NCBI GenBank assembly: GCA_946807835.1
Contig: OX327699.1
Coordinates: forward strand, 2,845,001-2,909,000
DNA from: Ailanthus altissimus
Taxonomy: Eukaryota > Streptophyta > Magnoliopsida > Sapindales > Simaroubaceae
Reading direction: 5' to 3'
DNA: 64,000 nt
In this document: piece after piece, positions 37,397 to 48,957 of the stretch
Layout: each line of letters starts with the position of its first letter
Numbering within the stretch: position 1 is the first letter of the stretch
The notes under the pieces: generated by a model
Databases searched by the model: none
Seen by the model: the letters and a program-made list of their open reading frames with translations, nothing else
What the model was told of the DNA's origin: nothing
Translations under genes and position numbers: made by a program

Positions 37397-39600
37397 CCTT
37401 TAGCATAATAGACAGCAATAGGTTTCCTTTTCTTCGTTGCCCAAGAACTATTCCTACAACATAATTACTTGCATCACACATAATCTCAAATAGGAGGTTC
37501 CAATCTGGTGATTGCATGATAGGAGCGATAGTAAGTTTGGCAATGAGTGTTTGGAATGCCTTCTTACACTCTTGTGTCCATATGAATTAAATATCTTTTA
37601 GTAGAAGGTTACACAATGGTCTAGATGTGACAAAACAATTTTGTATAAACCTGTTGTAAAAGCAAGCATATCCCAGAAAAAATCGGACATCTTTTACCGT
37701 TTTAGGCGTAATAATTTAGAGATCAATTCAATTTTGGCATTGTCAACTTCTATTCCCATTTCATATACAATATGCCCTAAAACTATTCTTAAAGATATCA
37801 TAAAGTGGCATTTCTCCCAGTTTAGCACAAGTTCTTTTTCTTCACACCTACTCAAAATAACTTTTAAATTAAGTAAACACAAATCAAAAGAATCACCAAC
37901 AACAATCAAATCATCCATAAAAAGTTTCATGCATTTTTTAACCATATCAAAGAAAATACTCAGCATACAACATTATAAAGTAGCTGATGCATTACATAAT
38001 CTAAATGGCATTCTACGAAAAGCATAAGTACCAAAAAGGCATGTAAAAGTGGTTTTTTTAAATCTTCTATAGCTATCTTAATCTGGTAGTATCTTGAATA
38101 CCCATCAAGAAAGTAATAAAAGGGATGACGAGCTACACGTTTTAAGATTTGGCCGATTAAAGGCAATGAAAAATAGTCTTTCCTAGTGGCTATGTTTACT
38201 TTTCTATAATTAATGCACATTCATCAACGACTTACTACCCTAGTTGGAATAGGTATCCCATTCTTATTTTTCACAACAGTAATCCCAGATTTCTTAGGAA
38301 CTACTTGAGTTGGACTTACCCATTGACTATAAAAAATTGGGTAGATTATACTGACATCTAATAGTTTTAAGACCTATTTCTTTACCACTTTTTTTTATTG
38401 TTGGGTTAAGTCTTCTTTGAGAGTCTCTATGGGGTTGGACAACTTCCTCTAGATGAATTCTATAGGAGCATATTAATGAAGAAATACCTTTAATATCAGC
38501 TATGGTTAGCCCAGTGCAGACTTTTGTTCTTTTAATAATTTTATCAATTTTTTTCTCTTGTTCAGCACTAAGTTCAGAAGTAATGATGATAGAAAAGGTA
38601 TCACATGATCGCAAGAATACGTGTTTCAAACCTTTGGGTAGTGGAAAGAGTTTGACTTATGGTGTCTCGAGGTTTGATGGTTTCGGTCTCTCCTTCCTTT
38701 ATGTCAACACTTCAAACCGTGGCTACTAAAATTAAGTCCTTTTGTTCTATAAGTAAAAAATATTAAATACATCAGTTGTGTCATCGGGATAATGCAATTC
38801 TTCAAAATTAGAATTAAAGAGATTTTCTAAAAAATCAGAGTTATGATTTTTATAAGCTTCCTCTGCTACAAGTGTGTCTATCATATAAGAATGATAGCAT
38901 TTGTCTTCCTTTTGTGGTTGCTTGCCAATATGAAAAATGTTTACTTCAAGAGTCATATTCCAAAAAAAAATTCATTAGATCATTTTTGTAATTAATAAGA
39001 GTATTGGCAGTGGCAAGAAAAGATTTCCCTAAAATAAGAAGGATTTTAGACTCCATGTTAACCATAAAATGAGTATTTAAAATAAAAAAATCAACAGAGT
39101 AATAAAATTTATCAATTTAGAATAAAACATCTTCTACTATTCTCCATGGTTTCTTGATTGATTGGTTAGTTAATTATAGGACTATAGATGTAGTTTTAAT
39201 ATCACTAAGTCCCAATTGCAAGTAAACAAAATAAAACATCAAATTTACACTTGCTCTTAAGTCCAACAACACTTGACCAAACTCATGTGTCCTAATTTGG
39301 CAGGAGATTGTAGGACATCCTGAGTTTTTATACTTGGGTGGTATCTTTTTTTCAATCACTGCACTTACCTGCTTTGCCCAAAATGCAGTTTTCTTTACAT
39401 GATATTTTCTTTTAATGCTGTATAGATCTTTGATGACTTTGGCATACGTTAGAACTTGTTTAATCACATGCAACAAGGGAAGATTAATCTTAACTTGTTT
39501 CAAGTGTTCTAAAATCTCACATTGAGTTTTTCCCAACAGGTTGAAGAGTTTGAGGAAAAGGCACTGGGATTGAAAATTAATTTTCGGGCTCTTTTTCAAC
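37397..39600 (-). pseudogene. Athila-like B protease, RT and partial RNase H
   Basis: This is decayed pol of element B. The protease region (39599-39174) has GCPTISCQI and the active-site stretch LLDLRASVNL, where the expected DLGAS has Gly replaced by Arg. RT pieces lie at 38629-38327, 38220-37960 (YRKVNIATRKDYFSLPLIGQ) and 37966-37694 with the catalytic FMDDLIV. RNase H begins with CDASNYVVGIVLGQR (about 37480-37430) and is cut at 37397 by the Tekay LTR. The corresponding region of element A (57514-59925) supplies the alignment. Several stops and frameshifts. Confidence 0.83.
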
Positions 39601-40615
39601 CGTTGCCTCTTTTTTAGTAGGGGATCCTTACTACTCGTGGTTGTGTTGGTTGGAGAAGTAGGCTCACTTATAATTTTACCACTTCGAGTAGTGATGGAGT
39701 TGACTTCTTTGAGATTTTATGCATCAGAAGTAGAGACTTGTGCCATAAATTGCCCCTTTTGGATTGGATTGAGGTTGAGATGGAAACTTACCTTGCTCTT
39801 GTATAGTTAAGACACTGGTCAGCTTAGTGATTTGACTCTTAATTTCTTTGTTTTTGTTTACCACCTGTGTAAGAACTTTTTTAAATTTTTTATTAGTCTT
39901 ACTTTGTGCCTCCATAAATGCTTGTAATATGTCCTCTAAAGGACTCCTAGTTGGTCGTGCATTATATTGAGGTGCAACATAAGACTCAGGTGCTTGTTGT
40001 TTTTGTTTCCAATACTTGTTAACTTATTGATCAGATTTTCAATTGGAGTTTGGGTGGTTTCTCCAGCTAGGATTATAGGTTTCAGAGTAGGGTGAACAAA
40101 GCTTCTTGTACATGCCTATGGCATTACATTGTTCCTTATATATCCCTCTCATCTTACTATAAGTGGGACAATCCTAAGCTAAGTGTTTCGTCCCTCTATA
40201 GATAAAACAAATATCATGCGACTTAACCCTAGCAACTGTGTGGGTGACTTTTATATCTTTAGTTTTCAAGGCCTCTAATTCTTTAGTTAACACCTCTAAC
40301 TAGGCTTTAAAGTTATCATCTTCCATAAGATGGAAAACTCCACTAGGTCGTGACCTATTTGTGTTTTCTGTAGCGTTAGGTCCAATCTATGTATGGGCTT
40401 TTTTGGCTATGTCATTAAGGAATTCTATAGCTTCCTCATGATCTTTGAGAATGAACTCCCTATTACAAATTATCTCAACAAATTGTCGCTCTTTCATTGT
40501 GAGTCTCTTATAGAAATAACTAACTAAGCACCAATTTTCTTACCCATGGTAAGAGCATAAATTTAACAGCTCTTTAAACATTTCTCAGGCTTGATACAAG
40601 GTTTCACTGTCTCAA
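39601..40615 (-). pseudogene. Athila-like B gag, C-terminal part
   Basis: The gag reading begins abruptly at GETLYQAWEMFKELL (about 40610), equivalent to the middle of element A gag. The N-terminal half is missing and the leader repeats abut this point, so a deletion joined leader and gag. Further motifs are EEAIEFLNDIA, a zinc-knuckle-like C ... C stretch near 40210-40150 and YNPSWRNHPN (about 40080). Several in-frame stops. Confidence 0.75.
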
Positions 40616-40639
40616 GAAAAAATTAAGACTTGAATAAAA

Positions 40640-41060
40640 TAAAATAAAATAGGCTAAGTGGTAAGACCCACTATGAAATATTAATAAAATACAATAAGAA
40701 ATGAAAAGGAGTTAGGTGGTAAAACCAACCATGAAAAATGAAATAAAATAAAACAAATGAACAATAAGAAAATAAGCTAAGTTAGGTAGTAAAACCAACC
40801 ATGAAAAATGAAATAAAATAAAACAAATGAACAATAAGAAAATAAGCTAAGTTAGGTAGTAAAACTAACCATAATAAATAAATAAAGAAAATAAAGAGAA
40901 TTAAGTGGTAGAACCAACCATGAAAAATAAAATAAAATATAAAAAGTGAACAAAATAAAATAATCTAAGTTATGTGATAATACCAACCATGAAAAAGTAA
41001 ATAAAAATACAAGAAGATGACAAAATAAATTAGGTGGTAGAGCCAACCTTAAAAAATAAA
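40640..41060 (-). repeat. Element B leader tandem repeat with bulged hairpins
   Basis: About seven units, the clearest with a 70-bp period (starts 40711, 40781, 40851). On the minus strand each carries CATGGTTGGTTTTACCACC or a variant. The RNA can form GGU-U-GGU / UUU / ACC-ACC: a 6-bp stem with one bulged base on the 5' side and a 3-nt loop. Variant units keep pairing (AGU/ACU in the 40654 unit; AGU/ACU inner stem in the 40853 unit). Most units also contain ATG followed five codons later by TAA. The element A leader has the same architecture with a different sequence. Confidence 0.72.
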
Positions 41061-41172
41061 ATAAATTACAATAAAATAGAGAAATTTAAGAAGTAAAATT
41101 GTACAAAGAAAAGTAAATATACAAAGTTACCGCTTTAAAATTGATAGACACAACTTACTTTCACCTAATGCG

Positions 41173-41192
41173 CTTCTTTGGTAATGGCACCA
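41173..41192 (-). promoter_or_regulatory. Primer binding site (tRNA-Asp type, mutated)
   Basis: TGGTGCCATTACCAAAGAAG on the minus strand, six bases inside the LTR edge. It is a mutated form of the TGGCGCCGTTGCCGGGGA site of Athila elements; all but one or two of the changes are transitions. Confidence 0.75.
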
Positions 41193-41198
41193 AATTTT

Positions 41199-42684
41199 TA
41201 TTTACGCTTAAAATGTAATGTGGTTATCACAGTATATATTGAGGTGTCGATCCTACGAGGAAGCTTCAAAAAATAGGTTAGTGAAATAAAAATATTAAAA
41301 TAGTAACGAAAGAGAAAATTAAAAGTGAGATTGATATAGAAAAGGTAAAATAAAATGTGAAGTAAGGAAGAAAATTATAATGATGTGAGCAAGACTTCGA
41401 GAATCACTAATATATTTTTTAAATCTATTTTATACTTTAACTCAATGTTTATAATTCAATTTAAAGTTTTACATCCTAAACAATCAATCGGAAGATATGT
41501 ATAATATGACACGTTTAATAAGAAATGTATTTGACATGACTAAACTCTTTGTAAACATTATCACAAACCATGTTCATTTATACAAGTTATCTAAGATTGA
41601 CAACGTATCATTTTGATAATATTGCTGTAAAATATTAAAATGATGTAACTTGTAACAATTATAATTTGATAAGAATCACATAAAAAAAGCATAACTGAAA
41701 ATATATGAAACATGAGAATTACAGCCTTTGGATTATAGAAAAGTAATAGATAAGAGTTTAGACACAACAAACTTACAATTTTGTAGCTCTTAACAAAGAA
41801 TCAAAGTCTAGAAGTAAATGTATTACACATAGAAGTTCATCTCTAGCCTTACCAAGAACTTTAGCCTAGCTTAAAATTCATTCTTATGAATATTAAAGGA
41901 AAGTATTTGAGAGAATTGTAAGACATGAAAAAAAAAAGGTCCATTAGCCTCCTAGAGGTGTTTTTATATAGGCAATGAATGAGAACATGTTTAGTGTGAC
42001 TTCAATCAACACCATTTTTGGCCACCAACACCTTCACCTAATTACAATACCTTTTCGATAATGGAGATGATTGATATAGCCTTTGTGGTCACCAAAAAGT
42101 TGTAACATTTTTTCTCTTCATTCTGTAGCCACTAGGTTGATGCAATTTGGATTAGTATCTTATGTGATATGGTTAAAATACCAAAGCCACATTAGATTTT
42201 AGATAACAACTCTTTTATCAATTTGCAACTCGATTTGGACTATGATAACAACTACGTTGGACTTTAGTGTCAACAAAAGAGTTAGATAATTGACTCAAAA
42301 TTTTTTAGCTTCAAGAATTATACTGATTAGATACGTATTTTATGAAATACGGTCCAAATACGAGGGATAGGTCAAGTTAAGCAGAAGTTGTAATCCAGTT
42401 ATATGTATCCCAATTTTGGCCCATTGAATATTGTACTTGACGTTTTGATTGTTCTTTAAATTTGTGTAAGATTGACTCTAAGTTTAAGAATTTCTTTATT
42501 TTGATTTATACATTGAGAGTTATGTATATTTTTCTAAACCTGTGCAAATAGCATTCATTAATCACAATGTAAGGACAACACTTTATTTCAAGTTTAAAAA
42601 TATAAAAAATGCTAAAATTAGTGACATTCTAAATGTTAAATGGTGATGAATCTCTTAAAAAAATGCATTTTAATGTGTTCATCA
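41199..42684 (-). repeat. Athila-like B 5' LTR
   Basis: About 1.49 kb, paired with 25223-26719. In element orientation it begins TGATGAACAC at 42684. A TATATAA-type TATA element lies at about 41964-41971 (minus strand). Confidence 0.88.
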
Positions 42685-42689
42685 CCTGT

Positions 42690-43216
42690 ATCGTTAGACG
42701 AGCTTCTACTAAACTCATGATCTACTAAGACTAACCACCTGGACCATGCATATATAGACATACAATGATCTTTATTTATATTAAGGTTTTCATTGACAGA
42801 CTTGCATCAGTGAAGATAGATCAGAAACATAGTATTTGAGAACATATTTGTATAATGAAATTTTCTAGCACAATTTGTAACTCTTTGCAACTACGTCATT
42901 ATTAATATATTCTTAGATATTTGTCCCACTTTAGATAAGGCTCCAACTTCTTAGATTTTGCTGACACTTATAACCTGCTAACTCTTATCAGTGCTAACTC
43001 TTAACATTTATAACTCTCAGCGTTGCTAATTCTTAACACTGATCTAAACTCCTTGAAACTAGATCCGAACTTCTTCAGATCATACAATGTCTGAAACGTT
43101 ACAAGCATCTTACCATATATTAAATATAATCATCGATTTAATCAAATAATAATAGTATAAATATAAAATAAATATTCATACATAAAAAGGATGGCATGTA
43201 AGCACAAATCCTAATA
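42690..43216 (-). repeat. Copia 5' LTR, upstream part
   Basis: This continues the LTR of 23519-25222 after the Athila insertion. It matches 17755-18276 of the 3' LTR and ends ATCCTAATA at 43216, the degraded form of the TGTTGGGAT start. 42685-42689 is the second CCTGT target copy. Confidence 0.87.
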
Positions 43217-43770
43217 TATTCTTCTTATCAGAGGACGATGCATTCTCGTAAATTCAAGTAGTTAGCAAAGGTAATGAGTAATTTTTGTAAGGTTTCTATT
43301 TTAAGGAACTTCTGTGCGCTATCTGTCAAAAGAATCTTTATAACCTAAGCATGTATTAGCTATCCTTATCTCTTTAATTTCACTTCAGGAAAGGGTCAGG
43401 TCTCTGAATTACTTATCTCAACAAGATTCTTAGTAAACACAAAACCTATGAGAGTTGAACCTTAACAAAATCAGGGATGCATCAATTACATTATCTAGTC
43501 ACTTATCTTTTTCATACTTTTATAAACTTATCTTATAAATAATACTTACTCATTCTTTATTGGAAGTATACACATAAAGCCTTCCCTAAGAGGGTTGAGT
43601 ACTGAAAGGCCATATTTTTAGAAAGCTCAAACAAGTGTTTTAATTTGTTGCTAAGTAAAAGTCATTACACAATAATTTAAAGCCTAGAACACGCTTTTTA
43701 GTCGAGTCATGTCATGTCATGTCTATCATAGGATGAATATAGGGGGGAGCCTTTACTTTTGCCTAGTGTG
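43217..43770 (-). other. Leader/internal fragment of another B-type element
   Basis: No coding region recognised. It directly follows a tRNA-Asp-type primer site (43790-43771 minus), so it is the 5' internal part of a B-type Athila-like element. It lacks the hairpin repeats of elements A and B. The copia element begins at its lower edge. Confidence 0.5.
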
Positions 43771-43790
43771 CCTCTTCGGCAACGATGCCA
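43771..43790 (-). promoter_or_regulatory. Primer binding site (tRNA-Asp type)
   Basis: TGGCATCGTTGCCGAAGAGG on the minus strand, close to the Athila consensus and five bases inside the LTR edge at 43796. Confidence 0.82.
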
Positions 43791-43795
43791 AATTT

Positions 43796-45286
43796 TGTTT
43801 ATACTCAAATATAATGCGTTAATACAATACAGATTGAGGTATTGATCCCACGAGAAAGCTTTTGACAAAATAAGTTAGCAAAATAAAAATATTTAAACAA
43901 TAATAGAGGAGAAAATTGAATATAAGATTGATATGAATTAAAAAAGAAATCTATGATGATTTAGCAAGGCTTCAAGAATCACTAATATGCTTCATAAATC
44001 TATTCTCTATTTTGATTCAACATTTATAACTCAATTGAAAGTTTCATATTCCAAATAATCAATCGAAAGATATATATAATATAACATATTTAATAATGAA
44101 TATATATGATATGAATAAACTTTATGCAAACAATATTAATAAACAATGGTCGTCTTTAAAAGTTATCCAAGATTAATAGTATATCAATTGACAATATTTC
44201 AATAAAAGATCAACTTTGTAGAATGATGTAACTAATAACAATTATAATTCAACAAGAATCACATAATAAAAGCATGACTAAATTTATATGAGACATGAAA
44301 ATTATAATTTCTAAATTGTAGAAAATAATAGATAAGAGTTTAGATACAAACATACTTATAAATGTTATAGCTCTTGATAAAGAGTCAAAGTATAAAAATA
44401 AATTTATTACACATAAAAGCTCATTTCTAGTATTGCCAAGAACTTTATCCTAATTTACAATTCATTCTTATAAGTTTTATACAAAACGAATAAGAGAGAA
44501 TTGTAAAACAATTTTTTTTTTTGAGGTATTTTTTTAGCCTCCTAAATGTATCTTATATAGGCAATGAATGGAAACTATTCAATGTGAATTCAATCTTTAA
44601 CATTTTTTGCTACCAACTCATCCATTAAATTACAACACATTTTTATTTATGTAAATGGTTGATTTGGCTTTATGGTCAACATGAAAGTTGTATCTTTTTG
44701 TCTTATTTTTTCATATCCACCAGGTTCATTCCATTTGGATTAATATTCATTGAGCTGTGGTTAAAAAACTAAAGGTATTTTTTTATTTTGGCCACCAACC
44801 AATTCATTAATTTGCAACACAATGTTGTCTATGAAAACAGTTGAATTAAACTTTGTGATCAATAGAAGAGTTGTAAATAATTGGCCCAACTTTACCTAGC
44901 TATAAGAATCATACTAATTGGATTTATAATTTATAAAATACGGTCCAAATATATAAGGTGGGTCAGGCTAAGCAAAAGTTGTAATTCAGTTCTGTTGCAT
45001 CCCAATTTTGGCCCATTAAATGTTGGATTTGGTTTTTTGACTGTTCTTCTAATTTGTGTAAGATTGAGTCATGTTTGCTCTAGATTTAAGAATTTATTTA
45101 TTTTAATTTCTACATTAACAATTATCTCCAATCTACTAAACCTGAGCAAATAGTTTTCATTAATCACAAATCAAATAAATACTTTATTTCAAGTTTAGAA
45201 ATTCAAAATTGTTAAAATTAGTGACATTCTAAATATAAAATGGTAACTGAAACTCTTAATGAATATACACTTTAAAGTGTTCATCA
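43796..45286 (-). repeat. B-type Athila-like LTR between two internal regions
   Basis: This complete 1.49-kb LTR has a PBS and leader on its downstream side and a 3'-internal (PPT-side) sequence on its upstream side (45287 onward). This internal-LTR-internal layout fits unequal recombination between LTRs or two adjoining elements. A TATATAAG-type TATA element lies at about 44552-44558 (minus strand). Confidence 0.82.
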
Positions 45287-45722
45287 CAACCCCTAATCAG
45301 CTTGTTGATAGTCTATAGCAATTCAAGTATAACTAGAATATGCAAAACTATCTAAGCATTTCAAACCGAAAGTCAAGTTCAAGATCACGATTGCTATTAA
45401 GGTTTTTTCAATCATAACTTCTAAAATTGTGTGTGTAAACTAAGTTGTAACCTTCTTACCACAAACCACAACACATATAACCTTGAGAATTTTTTCAAGT
45501 AAAAGCCTCAACTTCATATCTTTACAAGTGAATGATTGTTTAAAAGGTTAAAATTTCTCTTATGGAGTTGGAAACTAATTAAGCACTCAAGAAAAGGTCA
45601 TATTTAAACATAGACATGCAAATTAACATTGATCCAAAGATAGAAAATTAATTGTTTAGAAATCAACCATCTTGCCATAGACCAACTTTAGGACTTCAAT
45701 TATCTTGTAAGAATAATACAAA
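45287..45722 (-). other. B-type element 3' internal fragment
   Basis: Aligns with 26720-27125 of element B and 50398-50835 of element A (shared ACTTCTAAAATTGTGTGTG-like and TTCTTACCACAAACCACAA blocks). Noncoding. It stops abruptly where an inverted LTR piece begins. Confidence 0.75.
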
Positions 45723-45724
45723 GA

Positions 45725-46091
45725 GTTTGTTGCTATTGTTTGCAAAGAGTTTATTCATATCAAATACATTCATTATCAAATGTGTTATATTATACATGTC
45801 TTCCAATTGATTGTTTGGAATGTGAAACTTTTTAGCTATAAATGTTGAATAAAAGTAGAGAATAAATATATGAAGAATATTAGTGATTCTCAAAGCCTTG
45901 CTTATATCATCATAGATTTCTTCCTTAATTCATATGCAATTTTATCTCCTCCATATCAATCTCATATTCAAATTTCTCCTCTATTATTATTTTAATATTT
46001 TTATCGCTAACTTATTTTGACGAAAGCTTCCTCCTTAGATCGATACCTCAATCTATACTGTAATAATTGCATTATTGCTTGAATGTAAACA
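45725..46091 (+). repeat. Inverted fragment of B-type LTR
   Basis: This is the reverse complement of the 43796-44160 part of the neighbouring LTR, ending TGTAAACA at 46091, the LTR terminus. The two arms form a ~365-bp inverted repeat about 1.5 kb apart. No PBS follows. Confidence 0.82.
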
Positions 46092-48475
46092 AATACAAGG
46101 CAAAAGATGCTTATATAGGATGCCACTCACTTAGAAAGCACCATAATCACATGTCCAATTTTCAAAATCAGCAATAAAGGTTTGGCCATCATCCATAACT
46201 TCAAAATTAGCGCCAGTTGTATCTATTACCTTCACAGACCTTCCATCTTTTCTTGCTTGATCCAACATCTTCTTCATTGTTGGTGGCAAAGCTCTCTTTT
46301 ATTGCAATGCTTTTTGATGCCTTTTTTGCAATCTCTTTATTATTTATTTTTTCTTATAAATTCTAACAAGTCCAAAATAAGTCTTCCCTTATGATCGTTT
46401 AACCAACTATTCCATAACTTTATCAAATTGTTGGTTACATAATCACATTTGATATCATGCTCGAAAGCATGTCTATATTACTGGTTTGGCTCAATATTTA
46501 CAAGCTAGTTATAGGCTTTCACATTAGCCATCTTAATCTTACTCATAGCTTCATCAAAAATTGATTTCTTAGTAGCCCTTGACGCCTCCCAAAATAAATG
46601 CCTAAATCTCTAATATATCATTACTTTCTGAAATTAAAGAATAAATGTTTAGCATAAAACCTTGTTGGGGATCCAAGCCAATGATTTGATAATGATCGTA
46701 GTATCCTTTTTTGTCTGTCAGTTATAAATGTGACTGATTGCTCATTTACAATGTTAATCCATTGCCTAAGGTTTTCTAGAACCAGCCCCATGTTTCTCCA
46801 CTCTCAATCTCAATCATAGACATTACTATAGAAAAAATCCTATTATTTGTGTCCATGATCACAACAGATAATAATACACCTAAAGGCCCTCTAAATGGCA
46901 TCTATCTAGTCCAATGAACCTTCTATAACCTTGGAGGAAACCATCTCTCAAAACTGGAAACTTATACATAAATTTCTTAAATCATACTAGACTATCTTTA
47001 TTAGTGACATCAAAGTATATCTTAACTAACATACCAAGGTTTTTCTTCATCAGTACATTAGCCTCAACCATCAACCTCTGATATACTAAGTTATGATCCA
47101 CACTAGCTTTTTTAAGTGCTATAGCTATAGCTCTAGCTTTTCTTATCTTCTTCATATTACAGTAAACGCCAAACCTTTGCTTCAACTCTTCTCTCATTGC
47201 TTTGCTGATATTTGCAGGTTAGTCTTCAGGGCACTCATAAACTTTGATGTAATCTATGCTGAAACTACTTCTTTTGACTTGGAAACCATGTTACAAGTAT
47301 GCTCTTTTTGCAATTTTTGGATTTTTAACACTATGCCAAATTTCACTTTGGTTGAATAAATGAACCATGGGCATCCTATAGACTTGTACTCACCTTTAAA
47401 CATCGGCAAGTCATTCTTAAGTTAAATAACTTCAAATTCTTCTCAGAGATGATATTTCTTCAATGTACCTGTAAAGTGCTCAAGTCCCTCAAATTCTTGG
47501 CCAATATACAAATTAGCCTCATATTGATCACATTGTCTGAAGTACTCTCTGTCCACTGACCTTTCTATTTATCTTACTGCTTCATCCTTATCCAATAAAG
47601 ACACTAGGGAATTATCTTTGTCATCTAACTGATAACTTGACATTGGATGGTCTGTTGCACTATAACTGTCACTCATCAATTTATTCCCATTTTCTTGGTC
47701 AGTGTCTTCAACATTAGTATCATTTGAATATACTGTATCTTCTTGGTTACTGTCTAACTAGAATGTCTCGTCCTCTGATAAGCTATGGTTATACTAATTT
47801 GGTGGACTTGGTTGATATAGTGGGTTAGGCGACAATGGTGGGCTGGGCTACTGAGTTGGTGGCTTTAGGCTTGAATGTTGTGCTTGCTAAACAATTGGGC
47901 TTGAATCTGGCTACTGGGTTAGTGGGATTGGTTTGTTGGTTGTTGTGCTTATTGGGTTTGTTGTAATACTTGAGATTTACACTTATTTGCAAAAATGGAT
48001 CCTTGGTATACTTAAGTGCAAAGGCCCTATATTTCTGTCTCTTTCATTTGGCCAGTGGAAGATTCATTGGCACGCACATAGATAAGATTAGAAAATAGCT
48101 TCCTCATCATGCTTGAGCTAGTACTACCATCATACTTTGGCACTCCCTAACTTTTATACCGAGGGGGAGTCAATGACTTCAGTGGTATCCAAGTCGACAT
48201 CTATGAAAAATTATTTTCTTCTTAAACACTCATCAACTAATTCCACAAGATCACCATCACTCTCCATTTCAACTCTCTGCCTAGTCCAAGGTATAGTTGT
48301 AATAACCCTAAACTTGTCTCCTAGAAACAATGGCTTATCAAACAATCTCTCTCATACTTCCATCTTCGTGCAATTAAACTATAATAATCTATCTTGTTAT
48401 AGTATGTGTAATTATCTCACCCGAGAACTCTAACAGTGATCGTAACAAACTCTTCTTCATAAGATATCATCTGCA
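46092..48475 (-). pseudogene. Mutator-like transposase remnant, second family
   Basis: This is a degraded MULE transposase, distinct from that at 1700-3790. Minus-strand motifs in order: a CPWFIYS DNA-binding end (about 47375-47350), REELKQRFGVYCNMKKIRKAR (47194-47135), RRFIGLDRCHLEGL with the first catalytic Asp (about 46940-46890), a TW-WFLENL-like region (about 46790), ITDRQKGYYDH (about 46730-46690), CDYVTNNLIKLWNSWLNDH (about 46450-46395) and a SWIM-like ENWTCDYG near 46160-46135. Many stops and frame changes. The C-terminal end is cut by the inverted LTR piece at 46091. The start is placed near 48475 by the extent of similarity, not by a clear ATG. Confidence 0.75.
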
Positions 48476-48957
48476 TCTACATCATCAACAATAAACAAAC
48501 TTGGTTTAATTACTGCCCTTCAACATAATAAAAAACAACACCATCAATTTACAAAATTCCAATATTAAGTCCATTTGCAATATTGACCCCATCTCCAAAT
48601 TTCCCAAAAAACAAAACCCTAGATTATTTTGAACTCCTAATAGACACATAAAAAAAAACCTAGAAATTTTTGATGAAGACACATAACAACCAAATGAAGC
48701 ATTTAATGAAAATGTATTGTATGATTGGTGAAATCACAAATATTTAATCAAAATATTCTCATAAATAAAAAAACCCATCTATCAAACAACAAAACAAAGA
48801 TGATGAATCCAATAAAAATATCATCAAACCCAGATGGAGAAAAAAAGTGTATTCAAAATAAAAAACTTTTTTTGGTCTATTTTAGATTTTAAATGATTTA
48901 CTTACCGTGAATCAGTGCTTCTACCTATGAATTGAGGTTGTTCGTGTTGATGGTGGT
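48476..48957 (-). other. MULE upstream region, probable 5' intron
   Basis: AT-rich, noncoding. On the minus strand a good splice donor, CACG-GTAAGTAAAT, lies at about 48912-48898, suggesting a 5' UTR exon and intron before the transposase. The upstream exon is split by Athila-like element A at 48957/63530. Confidence 0.4.

Larger units (their letters stand above)
25223..42684 (-). mobile_element. Athila-like Ty3/gypsy element B
   Basis: This element is inserted in the copia 5' LTR. It is flanked by CCTGT at 25218-25222 and 42685-42689. Element order on the minus strand is: 5' LTR 42684-41199, PBS 41192-41173, repeat leader, partial gag, protease, RT and part of RNase H to 37397, a nested Tekay element (37396-29456), the Cys-rich ORF, the LOG gene, a purine-rich tract, and 3' LTR 26719-25223. 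The integrase is absent, lost in a deletion at the Tekay junction. It is a different subfamily from element A: LTRs diverge strongly while internal 3' regions align. The LTR start has mutated from TG to TC. Confidence 0.85.
16118..43216 (-). mobile_element. Ty1/copia element, interrupted by nested gypsy elements
   Basis: This is a minus-strand copia retrotransposon. Its 3' LTR is 16118-18276, gag-pol 22231-18281, leader and PBS 22232-23516, and its 5' LTR is split into 23519-25222 and 42690-43216. Removing the 17.5-kb Athila-like insertion (25223-42684) and one copy of the CCTGT duplication restores a continuous LTR that matches the 3' LTR and the plus-strand copy at 3897-6124. The far 3' end of the element near 16118 lacks the last ~75 bp seen in other copies. 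No convincing target duplication is visible, so the end was truncated or rearranged. Confidence 0.8.

Noticed and set aside
40640..41060. CRISPR-like regular repeats
   Set aside because: The spacing is regular (about 70 bp), but the intervals are also repeated rather than unique spacers, and the array is in a plant retrotransposon leader.
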